Source: Paenibacillus sp. HWE-109 (lineage in GTDB: Bacteria > Bacillota > Bacilli > Paenibacillales > NBRC-103111). From it: a stretch of 64,000 bases of DNA. The DNA lies in contig NZ_CP091881.1 of assembly GCF_022163125.1 (NCBI RefSeq), forward strand, positions 7,207,001 through 7,271,000, read 5' to 3'. Numbering within the stretch: the first letter of the stretch is position 1; every line of letters starts with the position of its first letter. The notes below the pieces were generated by a model that saw only the letters and a list, made by a program, of their open reading frames with translations, ran no database searches and was not told where the DNA came from. The position numbers and the translations under genes are program-made. Below, piece after piece: positions 7,517-16,041 of this stretch.

Positions 7517-10500
7517 TTACTTAATTGATCCTAAAAGAGTATTTAATTCTGGATTAGCTTGCAATACGTGAAGCAAAATAGTTAAAGCTTCAGCTCTTGT
7601 AGACTGTTTGTTCGGCGAGAACAACCCATTGCCCATTCCGCTGATAAGACCCACGGAAGCTGCCGCTTCGATTTGTTCTTTGTTCCATACGCCATTAATG
7701 TCCGTAAATGCAGATGTTGTTGGCACGCCGCCTGCTGCTTTGATCGTTAGAATTTTACTGATCATAGAAATAATTTCTGCCCTCGTAATTTCTCTATTGG
7801 GCTTAAATGTACCGTCTTCGTACCCAGAAATGATTCCGTTCGCGGTTAAAGCATTAATGGACGATTCTGCCCAATGACCCGAAGCATCGCTGAGTTTATT
7901 GCCAGATCCCGAAGTCGTTAAATTGAATACTTTGGCAAGAATAGTCGCGAATTCGGCGCGTGTAATACTTGCATTAGGACGGAAACTGCCATCCGCGTAC
8001 CCATTAACGACTCCAAGCTTAACGAAAATAGAAACCGTTGAATCTGCCCAATGGGAAGCAGTGTCTCTAAATTTAACATTTGGTGTTGTCTTCGTTTCTT
8101 CTATTTTTTTGTTGAGATTCGCTAAAACTTCAGTAAGTTTAACGACGGTATCGTTGAACTTAACTTCTGGTTTAGTCTCTGGTTTAGTTTCTGGTTTAGG
8201 ATCTGGTTTAATTTCCGTAACAGGTGGAGATGTGGAAGGGCCGCCACTTGGTGGCGTAGAAGTCTCCTCCCGATTCAACACTGTAACAACCGCACTAGCC
8301 TGTATAGCTGCATCCTCAACAGATGTTGCCGTCACTGTGACAGTACCCGCCGACATCCCCGTCAGCAAGCCTGTGCTAGTAATGCTAGCGTTCCCGGTTC
8401 CCTGACGAAGCGTCCAAGTAATACCAGCGTTTGTTGCATTATTTGGCGTTATAACTGCATTCAATTGCAGTGTATTGTTTACATACACAGTGTAAGTAAC
8501 ACCGCTAACCGTGATGCCTGTTACAGGCACAACCACTGGACCGTTCTCCCGCCATTTGGCATATAAAATAGTATCGCCTGTTATTGTAAATGGCGCCCCT
8601 GCTGCATAGCTAGTACCGCTGCCATCTGCACTTGTGTTCCATCCTGCGAAGGTATAGCCCTCTTTCACTAAATCTAAGGCTTGGCTATAAACATTAACCG
8701 TTTTTCCTTTATAATAGGAGCTGTTATCAGTCGGTGTAGTTCCACCCGTACTACCGTTTCCATTGTATTCCACAAACAGCTGTACATTTCGCAAATAAGG
8801 ATATCCGTTATTTCGCGACGCATGTATCCCCCATATGCTTGCAAAGTCCCATTGCACATAGGTTTGTTGTGACTTCATTGCTTCCGTTGTTGCTCCGGTT
8901 CCTTTCCCGGTATCCGATCGACCTGTTGTCTCGATGTTATAGAAGCTATCCAAGATTTCAGTGCCAGAGTAAGGCGTCAAGCCACCTAGATTGTTAGGAC
9001 TACTATTAGGATGTCCTTGCACACTACCAATGGCATAAGAATTGCTAATAGTTCCATTATTAAATCCAGTTAAGCCACCAATCCCATAATATCCATACGC
9101 AGTTCCTGTGGCATAGGAATTATTGATGACTCCATCACTACTGTTGCTTCCTACTAGGCCACCCGCCGTATAATCACCACTTGCATTTGCGCTTGAAAAA
9201 CTGGTACTTACGATCCCCTGGTTTTCACCAACCAAGCCACCTACTGTAGAGCTGCCCTTTACACTCCCTGTGACGGAGCTTTTACTAATGGTTCCACCAT
9301 TGTAGCCAACCAAGCCACCTACATTAAATCCACCATGTACTTCTATATTTTCTAAAATGATATTGTTTAGTTCACTATTTGAAAGCGTCACTCCGAAAAG
9401 CCCTATGTAGCTATTTCCAGAACGACTAATTACTAAATTCCTAATGGCAAATCCATTGCCATCCATGTTTCCTTGAAATCCTACTTCATTATCACCAATT
9501 GGCATCCAACCGCCATCAACATTTGGGAATGATGTAATGTTAGCTATTAATTTATAATAAAGATAGGTATCCAAATGATTTCTAACCTCATCAAGCTGCT
9601 CAGCATTTGCAATTTGAAAAGGATCTTCGAGCGTACCTGATCCACCAGCAAAGGCTACTGGAGGCGGTTGAATCGTCATTATCTTAGATCCAGAAGTTGC
9701 TGTTCTGTCGTTTGCAGCTGCCTTTACGGTCACAGTACCCGCAGAAGTTCCTGTCAATACACCATTTGCATTAATGGTAGCCGCACCAGTGCCATTTTCT
9801 ACCGACCAAGTGACAACCTTGTTAGTTGCCTCTACAGGTAGTATTCCTGCACTCATAGCTAGCGTGTCTCCTACTCTTAAAGAAGAAGCATTGCCGCTGG
9901 TGCCTATATCAATAGCAGTCACAAGATTAGTCCCTGTATAAAAGGGATCATTGGAAATTAACTTAGAACCAGAATACAAAGAAATAGGTTTGGAGTGAAT
10001 ATCACTAATATTGGATTTAATCATGAAAGTCACTACTCCGTCGACTGTATACCAGGAATATCCTTGGTCTACGGTGTCCCTCCGTGTATAAAAGCCTCCA
10101 TTATTCTTATCATCGGGATCTGTATTGAAGAAAGTTAAACTTGAATCTGCTGAATGAGCAAATATTTCCGTGCGATCACCGCTAGGCTGGCCATCCACAT
10201 CATAAACCGCAAAGGTTACATTTACGTATTCACCAGAGGTTTCTGGTGGTTTAGCTAACTTGACATGATTTGCCCCATTTACAGGTTTTCGTGCATCAAT
10301 CCCGCTCACGATTACAGTTCCCCATGTATTTTGAGGATAGGAGTAATCCGGAACCCAGCTCACTATGCCATCACTTACATATCCACCTACAAATGTTTTG
10401 CCCCCCGTATTATTTACTGTTACTGCAGACGCTCCTGCCGTGTAAGGTGCTTGAGCTATGCTTCCATCAGAAAATCTGACAAATAACTGCTCGGAGTTAC

Positions 10501-10618
10501 TAAGTTTATCACTCGGAAAGTTAAATATTATTGCATTTATGGTACTCACACAGCCACTTAGTACAACCAAAATGAAAGCCGAAAGTACAAATAAACTCCG
10601 TAATGAAAATCGTTTCAT
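7517..10618 (-). CDS. SLH-domain surface protein with GLUG, Big_2 and InlB-B repeats and a lipobox
   Basis: 1033 residues. The N-terminus ends in LVVLSGC, a plausible lipobox, so it may be a lipoprotein. Recognisable modules are a Big_2 Ig-like domain (about 235-315), a 'GG.VG.N.G.I..S' GLUG-repeat block (about 400-540), an InlB B-repeat (about 625-690, ending 'LYAKW'), a second Big_2 domain (about 695-780), a Pro/Lys/Glu-rich linker with PETKPETKPE, and three SLH domains (about 850-1030). The expected role is a cell-wall-associated adhesin or matrix protein; no enzyme domain is visible. It has its own SARP-type promoter 35-76 bp upstream and GAGGGAGAG ahead of the ATG. Having both a lipobox and an SLH triplet would anchor it to membrane and wall at once, which is unusual. 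Confidence 0.85.
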   Translation of the reverse strand: MKRFSLRSLFVLSAFILVVLSGCVSTINAIIFNFPSDKLSNSEQLFVRFSDGSIAQAPYTAGASAVTVNNTGGKTFVGGYVSDGIVSWVPDYSYPQNTWGTVIVSGIDARKPVNGANHVKLAKPPETSGEYVNVTFAVYDVDGQPSGDRTEIFAHSADSSLTFFNTDPDDKNNGGFYTRRDTVDQGYSWYTVDGVVTFMIKSNISDIHSKPISLYSGSKLISNDPFYTGTNLVTAIDIGTSGNASSLRVGDTLAMSAGILPVEATNKVVTWSVENGTGAATINANGVLTGTSAGTVTVKAAANDRTATSGSKIMTIQPPPVAFAGGSGTLEDPFQIANAEQLDEVRNHLDTYLYYKLIANITSFPNVDGGWMPIGDNEVGFQGNMDGNGFAIRNLVISRSGNSYIGLFGVTLSNSELNNIILENIEVHGGFNVGGLVGYNGGTISKSSVTGSVKGSSTVGGLVGENQGIVSTSFSSANASGDYTAGGLVGSNSSDGVINNSYATGTAYGYYGIGGLTGFNNGTISNSYAIGSVQGHPNSSPNNLGGLTPYSGTEILDSFYNIETTGRSDTGKGTGATTEAMKSQQTYVQWDFASIWGIHASRNNGYPYLRNVQLFVEYNGNGSTGGTTPTDNSSYYKGKTVNVYSQALDLVKEGYTFAGWNTSADGSGTSYAAGAPFTITGDTILYAKWRENGPVVVPVTGITVSGVTYTVYVNNTLQLNAVITPNNATNAGITWTLRQGTGNASITSTGLLTGMSAGTVTVTATSVEDAAIQASAVVTVLNREETSTPPSGGPSTSPPVTEIKPDPKPETKPETKPEVKFNDTVVKLTEVLANLNKKIEETKTTPNVKFRDTASHWADSTVSIFVKLGVVNGYADGSFRPNASITRAEFATILAKVFNLTTSGSGNKLSDASGHWAESSINALTANGIISGYEDGTFKPNREITRAEIISMISKILTIKAAGGVPTTSAFTDINGVWNKEQIEAAASVGLISGMGNGLFSPNKQSTRAEALTILLHVLQANPELNTLLGSIK

Positions 10619-10652
10619 CGTTATTTTCTCTCCCTCTATTTATAATACAATC

Positions 10653-10694
10653 ACTATACCAAACCCCAATGACGGCAAAATGACAAACTTCGAC
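10653..10694 (-). promoter_or_regulatory. Predicted SARP-type activator site and promoter
   Basis: On the - strand GTC-centred repeats begin at 10694 (GTCGAAG), 10684 (GTCATTT) and 10673 (GTCATTG). After the last 7-mer there are exactly 8 bp and then TATAGT (10658-10653), a near-consensus -10. No -35 hexamer is present. The leader to the ATG at 10618 is about 28 nt. This is the clearest of the three copies. Confidence 0.7.
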
Positions 10695-10698
10695 AACA

Positions 10699-10723
10699 AA
10701 AAGAGCCCATCTAAGATGGACTC
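10699..10723 (-). terminator. Terminator of the kinase-response regulator operon
   Basis: GAGCCCATC (10703-10711) pairs with GATGGACTC (10715-10723), with one non-Watson-Crick position, and TTTTTGTTG follows on the - strand. It sits between the response-regulator stop and the SARP-type promoter of the SLH gene. Confidence 0.7.
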
Positions 10724-10743
10724 CTCTTCCTCAAACTCATATA

Positions 10744-11874
10744 TTACAACCCCGAAAGCAACTGTGTATACAAATCGGCAGCTTCGTGAGACGGCTTAAT
10801 ACCGATTTCTCGCTCAAGTGTCTCAGCATACTGCGCATACTGCTTGATCAGCGCCTCTTTGTTTTCTTGCAAAGCCAAGGCCCTCATCAGCAGAAGGAAC
10901 GATTCCTCGTCTAGTTCGTTGTTCGTCATAAGCTTGGACAACAAGCGGATGGCCGCCTGCGCCTCTCCCTTGTGCAACAAAGCGACACTTAGACGCTGGG
11001 TCAAGGAAGTGTACATTAACGATAGTCGTTCGATCTCATTCCAGGCCCATCCGAAAGCACGGTCACCGAACAGATCACCCACATAGAGCTGCTCAAGCTC
11101 AAGTGCTTGTTCAAGATTCGTCTCATCTACGACAGCAATTTGTCTGCAACCTTCTTCGAAGGTCGAGAGATCCACTTTCACATGGTTTAAACTAAGTGCG
11201 TAATGATTGCTATCCGAATACAAACTCTCCTTCAGTCCAAATGCTTCTAATACCTTGCGGAGCTGATAGGCGGTGGTATTCAGGTAAGTTTCGGCATTTT
11301 TTTGCGGCATTTCGCCAAACATATCTTCAATTAGCCTCGCTCTAGATACTAATCGTCCTTTGTGCACAACTAGATAGCCAAAAAGCTCCGCGCTTTTACT
11401 TGATTTCCATTTGGCCCTCACACCCAATGTACTTTGAATGTCGATACCACCAAAGCAGTTGAACTGCACTTCATTCAAAGTAGGCTCCCGCTTTTCGTGG
11501 AGTGAACGTTTTGAATATTTGTCATCCAAAGCTCTTTGAACCGTCTTGAAAAGCCTCTCCTGCTCAACGGGCTTCACAATATAATCAAAAGCAAAGACAT
11601 CGAAGGCAAATAGGGCGTATTCTTTGTGAGAAGTGATAAAGACAATATTCGTTTCTCTGCCGCTTGCCCGTAAGCGTTCAGCGAACTCGAGACCATTTTC
11701 TCTTGGCATACTGATATCTACGAAAACGAGATCCACCTCTTGGTTCATCAAGAAGGAAAAGGCTCCAGCCGTCTCCAAGAAACTCCCGACAATTTCAATG
11801 TCCGGATATCTGGCTAGCATTCTTTTCATAATTAAATGCATCGCCTTCTCATCATCAATAAGAATAACCTTCAT
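10744..11874 (-). CDS. Response regulator with SARP/BTAD output
   Basis: 376 residues. An N-terminal receiver (about 1-118) has D7/D8, phospho-acceptor D53 (FVDISMP), T81/S82 and K101 (YIVKP). A winged-helix of the OmpR/SARP type follows (about 140-230; 'SSKSAELFGYLVVHKGRLVSRARLIEDMFG'), then an all-helical bacterial transcriptional activation domain (BTAD, about 240-376; 'AIRLLSKLMTNNELDEESFLLLMRAL', 'LEREIGIKPSHEA'). Such proteins act like SARP activators and bind direct repeats spaced 11 bp just upstream of the -10. Three such sites occur in this window, so I infer it activates the neighbouring surface-protein genes and the stand-alone receiver. It overlaps the kinase gene by ATGA and is therefore translationally coupled to it. 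Confidence 0.85.
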   Translation of the reverse strand: MKVILIDDEKAMHLIMKRMLARYPDIEIVGSFLETAGAFSFLMNQEVDLVFVDISMPRENGLEFAERLRASGRETNIVFITSHKEYALFAFDVFAFDYIVKPVEQERLFKTVQRALDDKYSKRSLHEKREPTLNEVQFNCFGGIDIQSTLGVRAKWKSSKSAELFGYLVVHKGRLVSRARLIEDMFGEMPQKNAETYLNTTAYQLRKVLEAFGLKESLYSDSNHYALSLNHVKVDLSTFEEGCRQIAVVDETNLEQALELEQLYVGDLFGDRAFGWAWNEIERLSLMYTSLTQRLSVALLHKGEAQAAIRLLSKLMTNNELDEESFLLLMRALALQENKEALIKQYAQYAETLEREIGIKPSHEAADLYTQLLSGL

Positions 11875-13739
11875 CGCTGTCCTCCTCTGGCTGGTAGTTG
11901 GGTTGGGACCTCAGGAGGGGTCGGGATGGAGAAATAGAAGGTGCTTCCTTGCGCAGGCGCACTGTCAAACCAGATTTCCCCCCCATTTAAGCGGACGAAT
12001 TCTCTGCATAACGTAAGTCCTAGACCAACGCCTCGCTCCCCCGCCGTACCCATTGAAGAGATAGGATAGAACTCCTGAAGCAGCGTACTGGCTTGGTCAG
12101 TCGGGATTCCCTCTCCTGTGTCACTGACAGAAACAATAATTTTATCCTCTGCATGCTCGGTTCGCAAACGAATCGTACCACCAAGTACTGTAAATTTGAT
12201 GGCATTAGAGAGCAGGTTGCGAATAATTAAATCCAGCATTTCTTTATCGGCATACACATACGTATCTTTCGGAATTTCAGAAATAATCTGTATCTGCTTA
12301 CTCTCACTGCGAACGTGCAATAATCGCAAACTAGTCTGGACCGCTAAAGCAAGGTCCCTTTCCACTGGATTAAAAATTATTCCCCCCCTTTGACTACGAA
12401 ACCAATCCAGCAAACTTTCTACCAAAATGAAAGTATTCTGAATTTGCTGACCCATTTCACGAACGATCTCCTCATGATCCCCGTTACAATCCTGCATGTC
12501 ATCTTCCATTAACTCCATCAGATTGATAAGTACGGCTAGCGGATCGCGAATATCATGGGCTACTACATTAAACATTTTATCTTTAAAAGTATTAAGCTCA
12601 CTTAACTGCCTAGCGTTATCACGCAGCCTCTCTTCGGATCGTACCACTTCCGTTACATTGCTGATTAAAATCATTTTACCTGCCGGTTTGTGTTGAATAT
12701 CTGTAATGAAAGACATATGAACATTATAAAACTGCTCGTCCGTTGAATCCGTAAGTTGAATTTTACTAGCCATAGAGGGGCCTTGTACGATCTTCTCAAG
12801 CAGCACAGGGTAGGAGTTGAATAACTGAACGGCAGGCTGTCCAATCCATTGATGGCTGAGACCTCGAATGACACCAACAGCAGATTGGTTGAAGCTCGTT
12901 AGTGTGTTATCCAGATCAAACACCATAACTGCGTCCTGCATGGAGGCGAACACTTTTTGGAGCGCCAACGGGGCTAATCTCAGCATATTAAATTGATAAA
13001 TCCCCCATAGAAAGAATACCCCGGAGAAAATAAATCCGAATGGCGATATATCGATTGGCATGTAGATAATGCCGCTTAAATAGACGAGCGTAAAGCCGTA
13101 TGGTCCCCATGATCCGATGATCATAAAGGCGATTTGCTTTTTCATACGAGGGGTAGCTTTGAGAAACATTTGGATCAGAAATACCATACCTACTACGAAA
13201 AAAGAGTAAGAGTACACGACATGAAGCATGTATAGTGGCCCCTTCTCCAAGACAGCCAGCGGGAACCCTTCTGAATAATCTAAGGTCATGCTTTTATAAA
13301 ATAAATGATGCCACTTATTCGTGTTATGGGAGATGAAGGTAATCATTGGGACTATCATGAGAAGGCCAATAACCCATTTGTTGATATATTTTTGTCGACC
13401 TGTATATTGCAGAACGAGAATAAACCAAAGGATGGTACCGAAAGGTATACCGATATATTCAATCCTTAGCCAGAACCGGATCTGATCTAATGTCGTACTG
13501 ACAATTTCAAAAGCATAACCGAATGTATAAAACGCGCCCGTCAGCAAGCCGAGACCATAGCTGATCGCGATCGGAAGCTCTCTTCTCTTCCAAGAAAGGT
13601 AAGTAATAACCAAGGAGCAGCAGGTTGCCGCCATTAATAATACAGATAAATATAAATTGTAGCTCATAGATGACAGCCCCCGTGCAGATAGTAAACGATC
13701 GTTCTGCACCTCTATCTTATCAGAGTTTTCAAATAACAT
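11871..13739 (-). CDS. 7TM-sensor histidine kinase
   Basis: Up to 622 residues. Seven hydrophobic segments (about 28-245) match the histidine-kinase N-terminal 7TM sensor region. A PAS-like domain (about 255-370, 'MQDAVMVFDLDNTLTSFNQSA'), a HisKA dimerisation helix with H-box VAHDIRDPLAVL (H near residue 394) and a HATPase_c domain follow (N-box 'NLLSNAIKF', G-boxes DTGEGIP and GVGLGLTLC). It is the cognate kinase of the SARP-type response regulator, whose start overlaps its stop by 4 nt. The ATG at 13739 has no ribosome site; the ATG at 13667 (MSYNLYL, just before TM1) has GGGGG upstream and may be the true start. The signal is unknown. Confidence 0.85.
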   Translation of the reverse strand: MLFENSDKIEVQNDRLLSARGLSSMSYNLYLSVLLMAATCCSLVITYLSWKRRELPIAISYGLGLLTGAFYTFGYAFEIVSTTLDQIRFWLRIEYIGIPFGTILWFILVLQYTGRQKYINKWVIGLLMIVPMITFISHNTNKWHHLFYKSMTLDYSEGFPLAVLEKGPLYMLHVVYSYSFFVVGMVFLIQMFLKATPRMKKQIAFMIIGSWGPYGFTLVYLSGIIYMPIDISPFGFIFSGVFFLWGIYQFNMLRLAPLALQKVFASMQDAVMVFDLDNTLTSFNQSAVGVIRGLSHQWIGQPAVQLFNSYPVLLEKIVQGPSMASKIQLTDSTDEQFYNVHMSFITDIQHKPAGKMILISNVTEVVRSEERLRDNARQLSELNTFKDKMFNVVAHDIRDPLAVLINLMELMEDDMQDCNGDHEEIVREMGQQIQNTFILVESLLDWFRSQRGGIIFNPVERDLALAVQTSLRLLHVRSESKQIQIISEIPKDTYVYADKEMLDLIIRNLLSNAIKFTVLGGTIRLRTEHAEDKIIVSVSDTGEGIPTDQASTLLQEFYPISSMGTAGERGVGLGLTLCREFVRLNGGEIWFDSAPAQGSTFYFSIPTPPEVPTQLPARGGQR

Positions 13740-13780
13740 GTAAGAAAATATATGATCTAATTTCCGCTTCGCACACCAAC

Positions 13781-13826
13781 AAAAAGAGAGGCAATCTAAA
13801 ACCAGTGACGGTTTTGTACTGCCTCA
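13781..13826 (-). terminator. Terminator after the TM2-protein pair
   Basis: On the - strand TGAGGCA and TGCCTC enclose an inner AAAACC/GGTTTT stem, with TCTTTTTG following. It closes the operon of the two TM2-like genes. Confidence 0.65.
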
Positions 13827-13829
13827 ACT

Positions 13830-14231
13830 CTATTCATTCCCACTCATCCCTTTGATCCGGTAAATCACATTCCGTTCCTGTTCATGGTTCATGGTTTCGA
13901 TGCGCTTGTTGAGAAAAAAGGCATCGATCCAACTCCACAGTAGAGATCCGCTTAATAGACATATTGAAAGCCATAACAGAAAGTAGCTAAACGCTTCAAT
14001 ATCTGTGTATACGGCTAACAGTATGATGCCTAGGGTTGGAACAATCGTAGTCGCAAACATGATGCTTGCGTACAAATAGTTCTCTGTATAGAACCTGTGT
14101 GCTCCAAAAAAATGCAATCCTGCCCATAGACCCCAAACGATTTCCTTGGATTTCCTCTTCTTGAGTAATTCCGTTTCCAAAACGCCAAGCTCTTCCAGAG
14201 TTAAGGTGCGTAATAGGTTTAGGTTATCCAT
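13830..14231 (-). CDS. TM2-domain-like membrane protein
   Basis: 133 residues: an N-terminal helical region ('LTLEELGVLETELLKKRKS') and three to four hydrophobic segments. FFGAHRFYTENYLYAS is a variant of the TM2 motif (G-x-HRFYLG), and WSWIDAFFL matches the usual TM2 end (W-x-x-D-x-F). TM2 proteins are small inner-membrane proteins of unknown biochemistry. It is 16 bp downstream of a canonical TM2 gene and shares its N-terminal layout, so the pair probably arose by duplication and may form hetero-oligomers (inference). No clear ribosome site is seen besides a distant AGGATAGG. Confidence 0.75.
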   Translation of the reverse strand: MDNLNLLRTLTLEELGVLETELLKKRKSKEIVWGLWAGLHFFGAHRFYTENYLYASIMFATTIVPTLGIILLAVYTDIEAFSYFLLWLSICLLSGSLLWSWIDAFFLNKRIETMNHEQERNVIYRIKGMSGNE

Positions 14232-14247
14232 TGATTATTCGTTCAAC

Positions 14248-14580
14248 CTATCCTGCAGCTACTTCTGAATTAGCTCTTGCATGACTGAGTAGTCGAATTT
14301 CGGAAACAATGTCATTCTCGATTCGTTCGTTCGTATCTCTGATCATGCCGGATATCAGGAATAGATCAATTAATGTCCAAATCCCCAAACCACCCAGTGT
14401 CAGCAACATCGCAACCCCTGTTCCAACTTTGCCCAGATAGAAACGGTGACCCCCGATACCACCTGTAAAGAACCAAAGCAACCAAGCAATACCACCCGAT
14501 TTTTGTTTTTTGCTCATTTCGGATGCTAGCAACTGAAGCTGCTCCGTTGTTAAGTTTTGCTTTTGCAAAAGTGACGACAT
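14248..14580 (-). CDS. TM2-domain protein
   Basis: 110 residues from the ATG at 14580, chosen because AGAGGTCG lies 7 bases upstream; an upstream in-frame start at 14643 lacks one. The N-terminus is LTTEQLQLLASEMSKKQKS, then WLLWFFTGGIGGHRFYLGKVGTG and LGIWTLIDLFLISGMI, which together are the canonical TM2 hairpin with its GGHRFYLG and W-x-x-D-x-F motifs. It is membrane-embedded with both ends probably cytosolic. It is first in a two-gene operon with the related 133-aa protein. Function is unknown. Confidence 0.8.
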   Translation of the reverse strand: MSSLLQKQNLTTEQLQLLASEMSKKQKSGGIAWLLWFFTGGIGGHRFYLGKVGTGVAMLLTLGGLGIWTLIDLFLISGMIRDTNERIENDIVSEIRLLSHARANSEVAAG

Positions 14581-14787
14581 GTTTCGACCTCTTCTCTCAA
14601 TAATGGTTAAATTATACAACGTAAAATCTACATATAATATCAACGTTTGATTAAATTTGATAAATTTTTCACAAAGATTAACTATTTAGCACCTATTTTT
14701 GCTACCAAATACCTAGGAAATTCTTTTGACATAGCCCAACTCCTTGAATGATATGACTCCGATTCCAATCTATTTCAGACATAAAGA

Positions 14788-14818
14788 CCCCCTCAGTTCC
14801 GTGATGGAATTGAGGGGG
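14788..14818 (-). terminator. Strong stem-loop after the receiver/small-protein operon
   Basis: CCCCCTCAGTTCC (14788-14800) pairs with GGAATTGAGGGGG (14806-14818), with one G-U pair, and TCTTTATGTC follows on the - strand. The flanking DNA from 14581 to 14787 shows no gene. Confidence 0.75.
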
Positions 14819-14850
14819 CCTTGGCTTTTATCGCTTAATGGCGGCAATAA

Positions 14851-15009
14851 TTATTTTTGGATAAGCTTCAATGCGAGAGCTTGCTCCTCTGTTAGAATGA
14901 ATTCTTCCTTAGGCCAGAATTCCTCATCCTTATCTCTGCCGAACAGGCGGAGAATTTCCTTCCAAACACCTTTTTCCATTGCTTCTGAAGCAGAAATCAT
15001 AATTTTCAA
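14851..15009 (-). CDS. Small 52-aa protein, function unknown
   Basis: A TTG start at 15009 has a strong AGGAGGTG 5-8 bases upstream; an in-frame ATG three codons later is the alternative. The product is acidic and rich in Trp/Glu (KGVWKEILRLFGRDKDEEFW, then ILTEEQALALKLI near the C-terminus), which suggests a small helical protein. It lies 41 bp downstream of the stand-alone receiver gene on the same strand and in front of a strong terminator, so the two are probably one transcript. A partner or inhibitor of the receiver is possible but purely inferential. I do not recognise a named family. Confidence 0.6.
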   Translation of the reverse strand: MKIMISASEAMEKGVWKEILRLFGRDKDEEFWPKEEFILTEEQALALKLIQK

Positions 15010-15050
15010 AGTGAACACCTCCTGCCCTCACTATAAATGTTGGACGACTC

Positions 15051-15431
15051 CTAAATCAACTTAGGATACGCGTCGCCATTGGCGATTGCTCTTTGCACCG
15101 TCCTGACCAGCCTCTCCGACCTGATAGGTTTTAATATATAATCATAGGCATTAACATCAAAGGCGGATGAAGCGAACTCGGTGTACGATGTAACAAATAT
15201 AAGCCGCATCAGGTGACCGTTGGCTCTTAATCGTTTGGCAAAATCAAGTCCACTCTCGCGCGGCATGCTAATATCTATACATATCAAATCGACTTCATGA
15301 TTGTTTACATATGAAAATGCGGTTGAAGTCTCCTGAAAGGTACCCACGATTTCAACCTCATTCACCTTGGCAAGCATTCGTCTCAGAATGAGATGCATGG
15401 CTTTCTCGTCATCGATAATAACAACCTTCAA
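15051..15431 (-). CDS. Stand-alone receiver-domain protein
   Basis: 126 residues containing only a receiver domain: D7/D8, phospho-acceptor D53 (CIDISMP), T/S near 82 and K in YILKP. It is very close to the receiver of the SARP response regulator (both start MKV-x-IDDEKAMHLI), so it looks like a duplicate that lost the output domains. The TTG at 15431 is chosen because GGGAGAGGGAG lies upstream and because the predicted transcription start is near 15479, which excludes the longer frame to 15548. A SARP-type site precedes it. A phosphate sink or decoy competing for the 7TM kinase is a reasonable hypothesis. Confidence 0.8.
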   Translation of the reverse strand: MKVVIIDDEKAMHLILRRMLAKVNEVEIVGTFQETSTAFSYVNNHEVDLICIDISMPRESGLDFAKRLRANGHLMRLIFVTSYTEFASSAFDVNAYDYILKPIRSERLVRTVQRAIANGDAYPKLI

Positions 15432-15485
15432 GTAAAAAACTCCCTCTCCCCGCGCTGTTCGAATATTCGCTATTCTGCTGGATTT

Positions 15486-15517
15486 AGTATACTGCATGCC
15501 AATGATGGCTAAATGAC
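15486..15517 (-). promoter_or_regulatory. Predicted SARP-type activator site and promoter
   Basis: On the - strand GTCATTT begins at 15517 and ATCATTG at 15506, 11 bp apart. The latter ends exactly 8 bp before TATACT (15491-15486). The third, distal repeat is degenerate here. The geometry is identical to the sites at 6.1 and 10.7 kb. Confidence 0.65.
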
Positions 15518-15551
15518 AGAAACTTTGCCGTGTGAATCGAATACCCACTTT

Positions 15552-15804
15552 ATGAAATCAGCTTCACTACCCTGAGAGATGAGCTTCTTGCCAGCAACAA
15601 TTCCTATTAAGGGAACTCTGGGACGCTATTTGGGCAAAAAGCGGGGTTGCAAGGGTCCTAGCGGAACTACAGGGTCTTATTTCCACGAAAAGTGCTGAAT
15701 TTCCCTCACAATAGCAAAATAGCGAACTGTAGTTCCCTCAACCTCGCTATATTGACACTTTTGGCTAGAATAGCGCCCTGTAGTTCCCTCTCCGCGCGAG
15801 GCTG
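15552..15804. repeat. Dispersed intergenic repeat family R2, copy A
   Basis: About 250 bp matching 17996-18257. Inside are four related blocks built on GGAACTACAGGGTCTTATTT, the last two in inverted orientation (for example AATAGCGCCCTGTAGTTCCC), so the RNA could fold on itself. It abuts a fragment of a histidine-kinase gene. Confidence 0.65.
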
Positions 15805-15985
15805 GATTCTTCTTGATAAAATTTTTGATCGCTTCTACAGCGCGAATCAATCCCGCTCCCGCGAGCATCGCGACTACGGTCTGGGACTCGCTATCGCCAA
15901 GTCCATTGTCGAGCAGCGTAAGGGTAAAATTTATGCGAAGAGCGTGCTGAATGAGAGCACCTCGCTCTATGTTCAGCTCCCTTAA
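15805..15985 (+). pseudogene. C-terminal fragment of a histidine kinase
   Basis: The frame running to the TAA at 15985 encodes FDRFYSANQSRSREHRDYGL followed by GLAIAKSIVEQRKGKI and ends in LYVQLP. This is the G2 box and last strand of a HATPase_c domain. Everything upstream (sensor, H-box, N-box) is missing and is replaced by repeat R2. It is best read as the tail of a deleted kinase gene, possibly once partnered with a local response regulator. Confidence 0.7.
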
Positions 15986-15992
15986 AAGAAAC

Positions 15993-16035
15993 AAGAGGCC
16001 GCTCGCCAGGTTTTAACCTGTTGAGGCAGCCTCTT
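15993..16035. terminator. Stem-loop between kinase remnant and ubiD-like gene
   Basis: AAGAGGC (15993-15999) pairs with GCCTCTT (16029-16035), with an inner perfect palindrome CAGGTTTTAACCTG (16007-16020). T-rich DNA follows in both directions. It closes the UbiD-family gene on the - strand. Confidence 0.65.
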
Positions 16036-16041
16036 CTCGTT

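Noticed and set aside
13668..13739. First 24 codons of the 7TM kinase as certain coding sequence
   Set aside because: No ribosome site at 13739; the ATG at 13667 directly before TM1 is at least as likely, so the extension is not claimed as fact.
15677..15994. - strand frame of 105 codons over repeat R2 and the kinase fragment
   Set aside because: It is the antisense of the HATPase fragment and of a dispersed repeat; no ribosome site or family.
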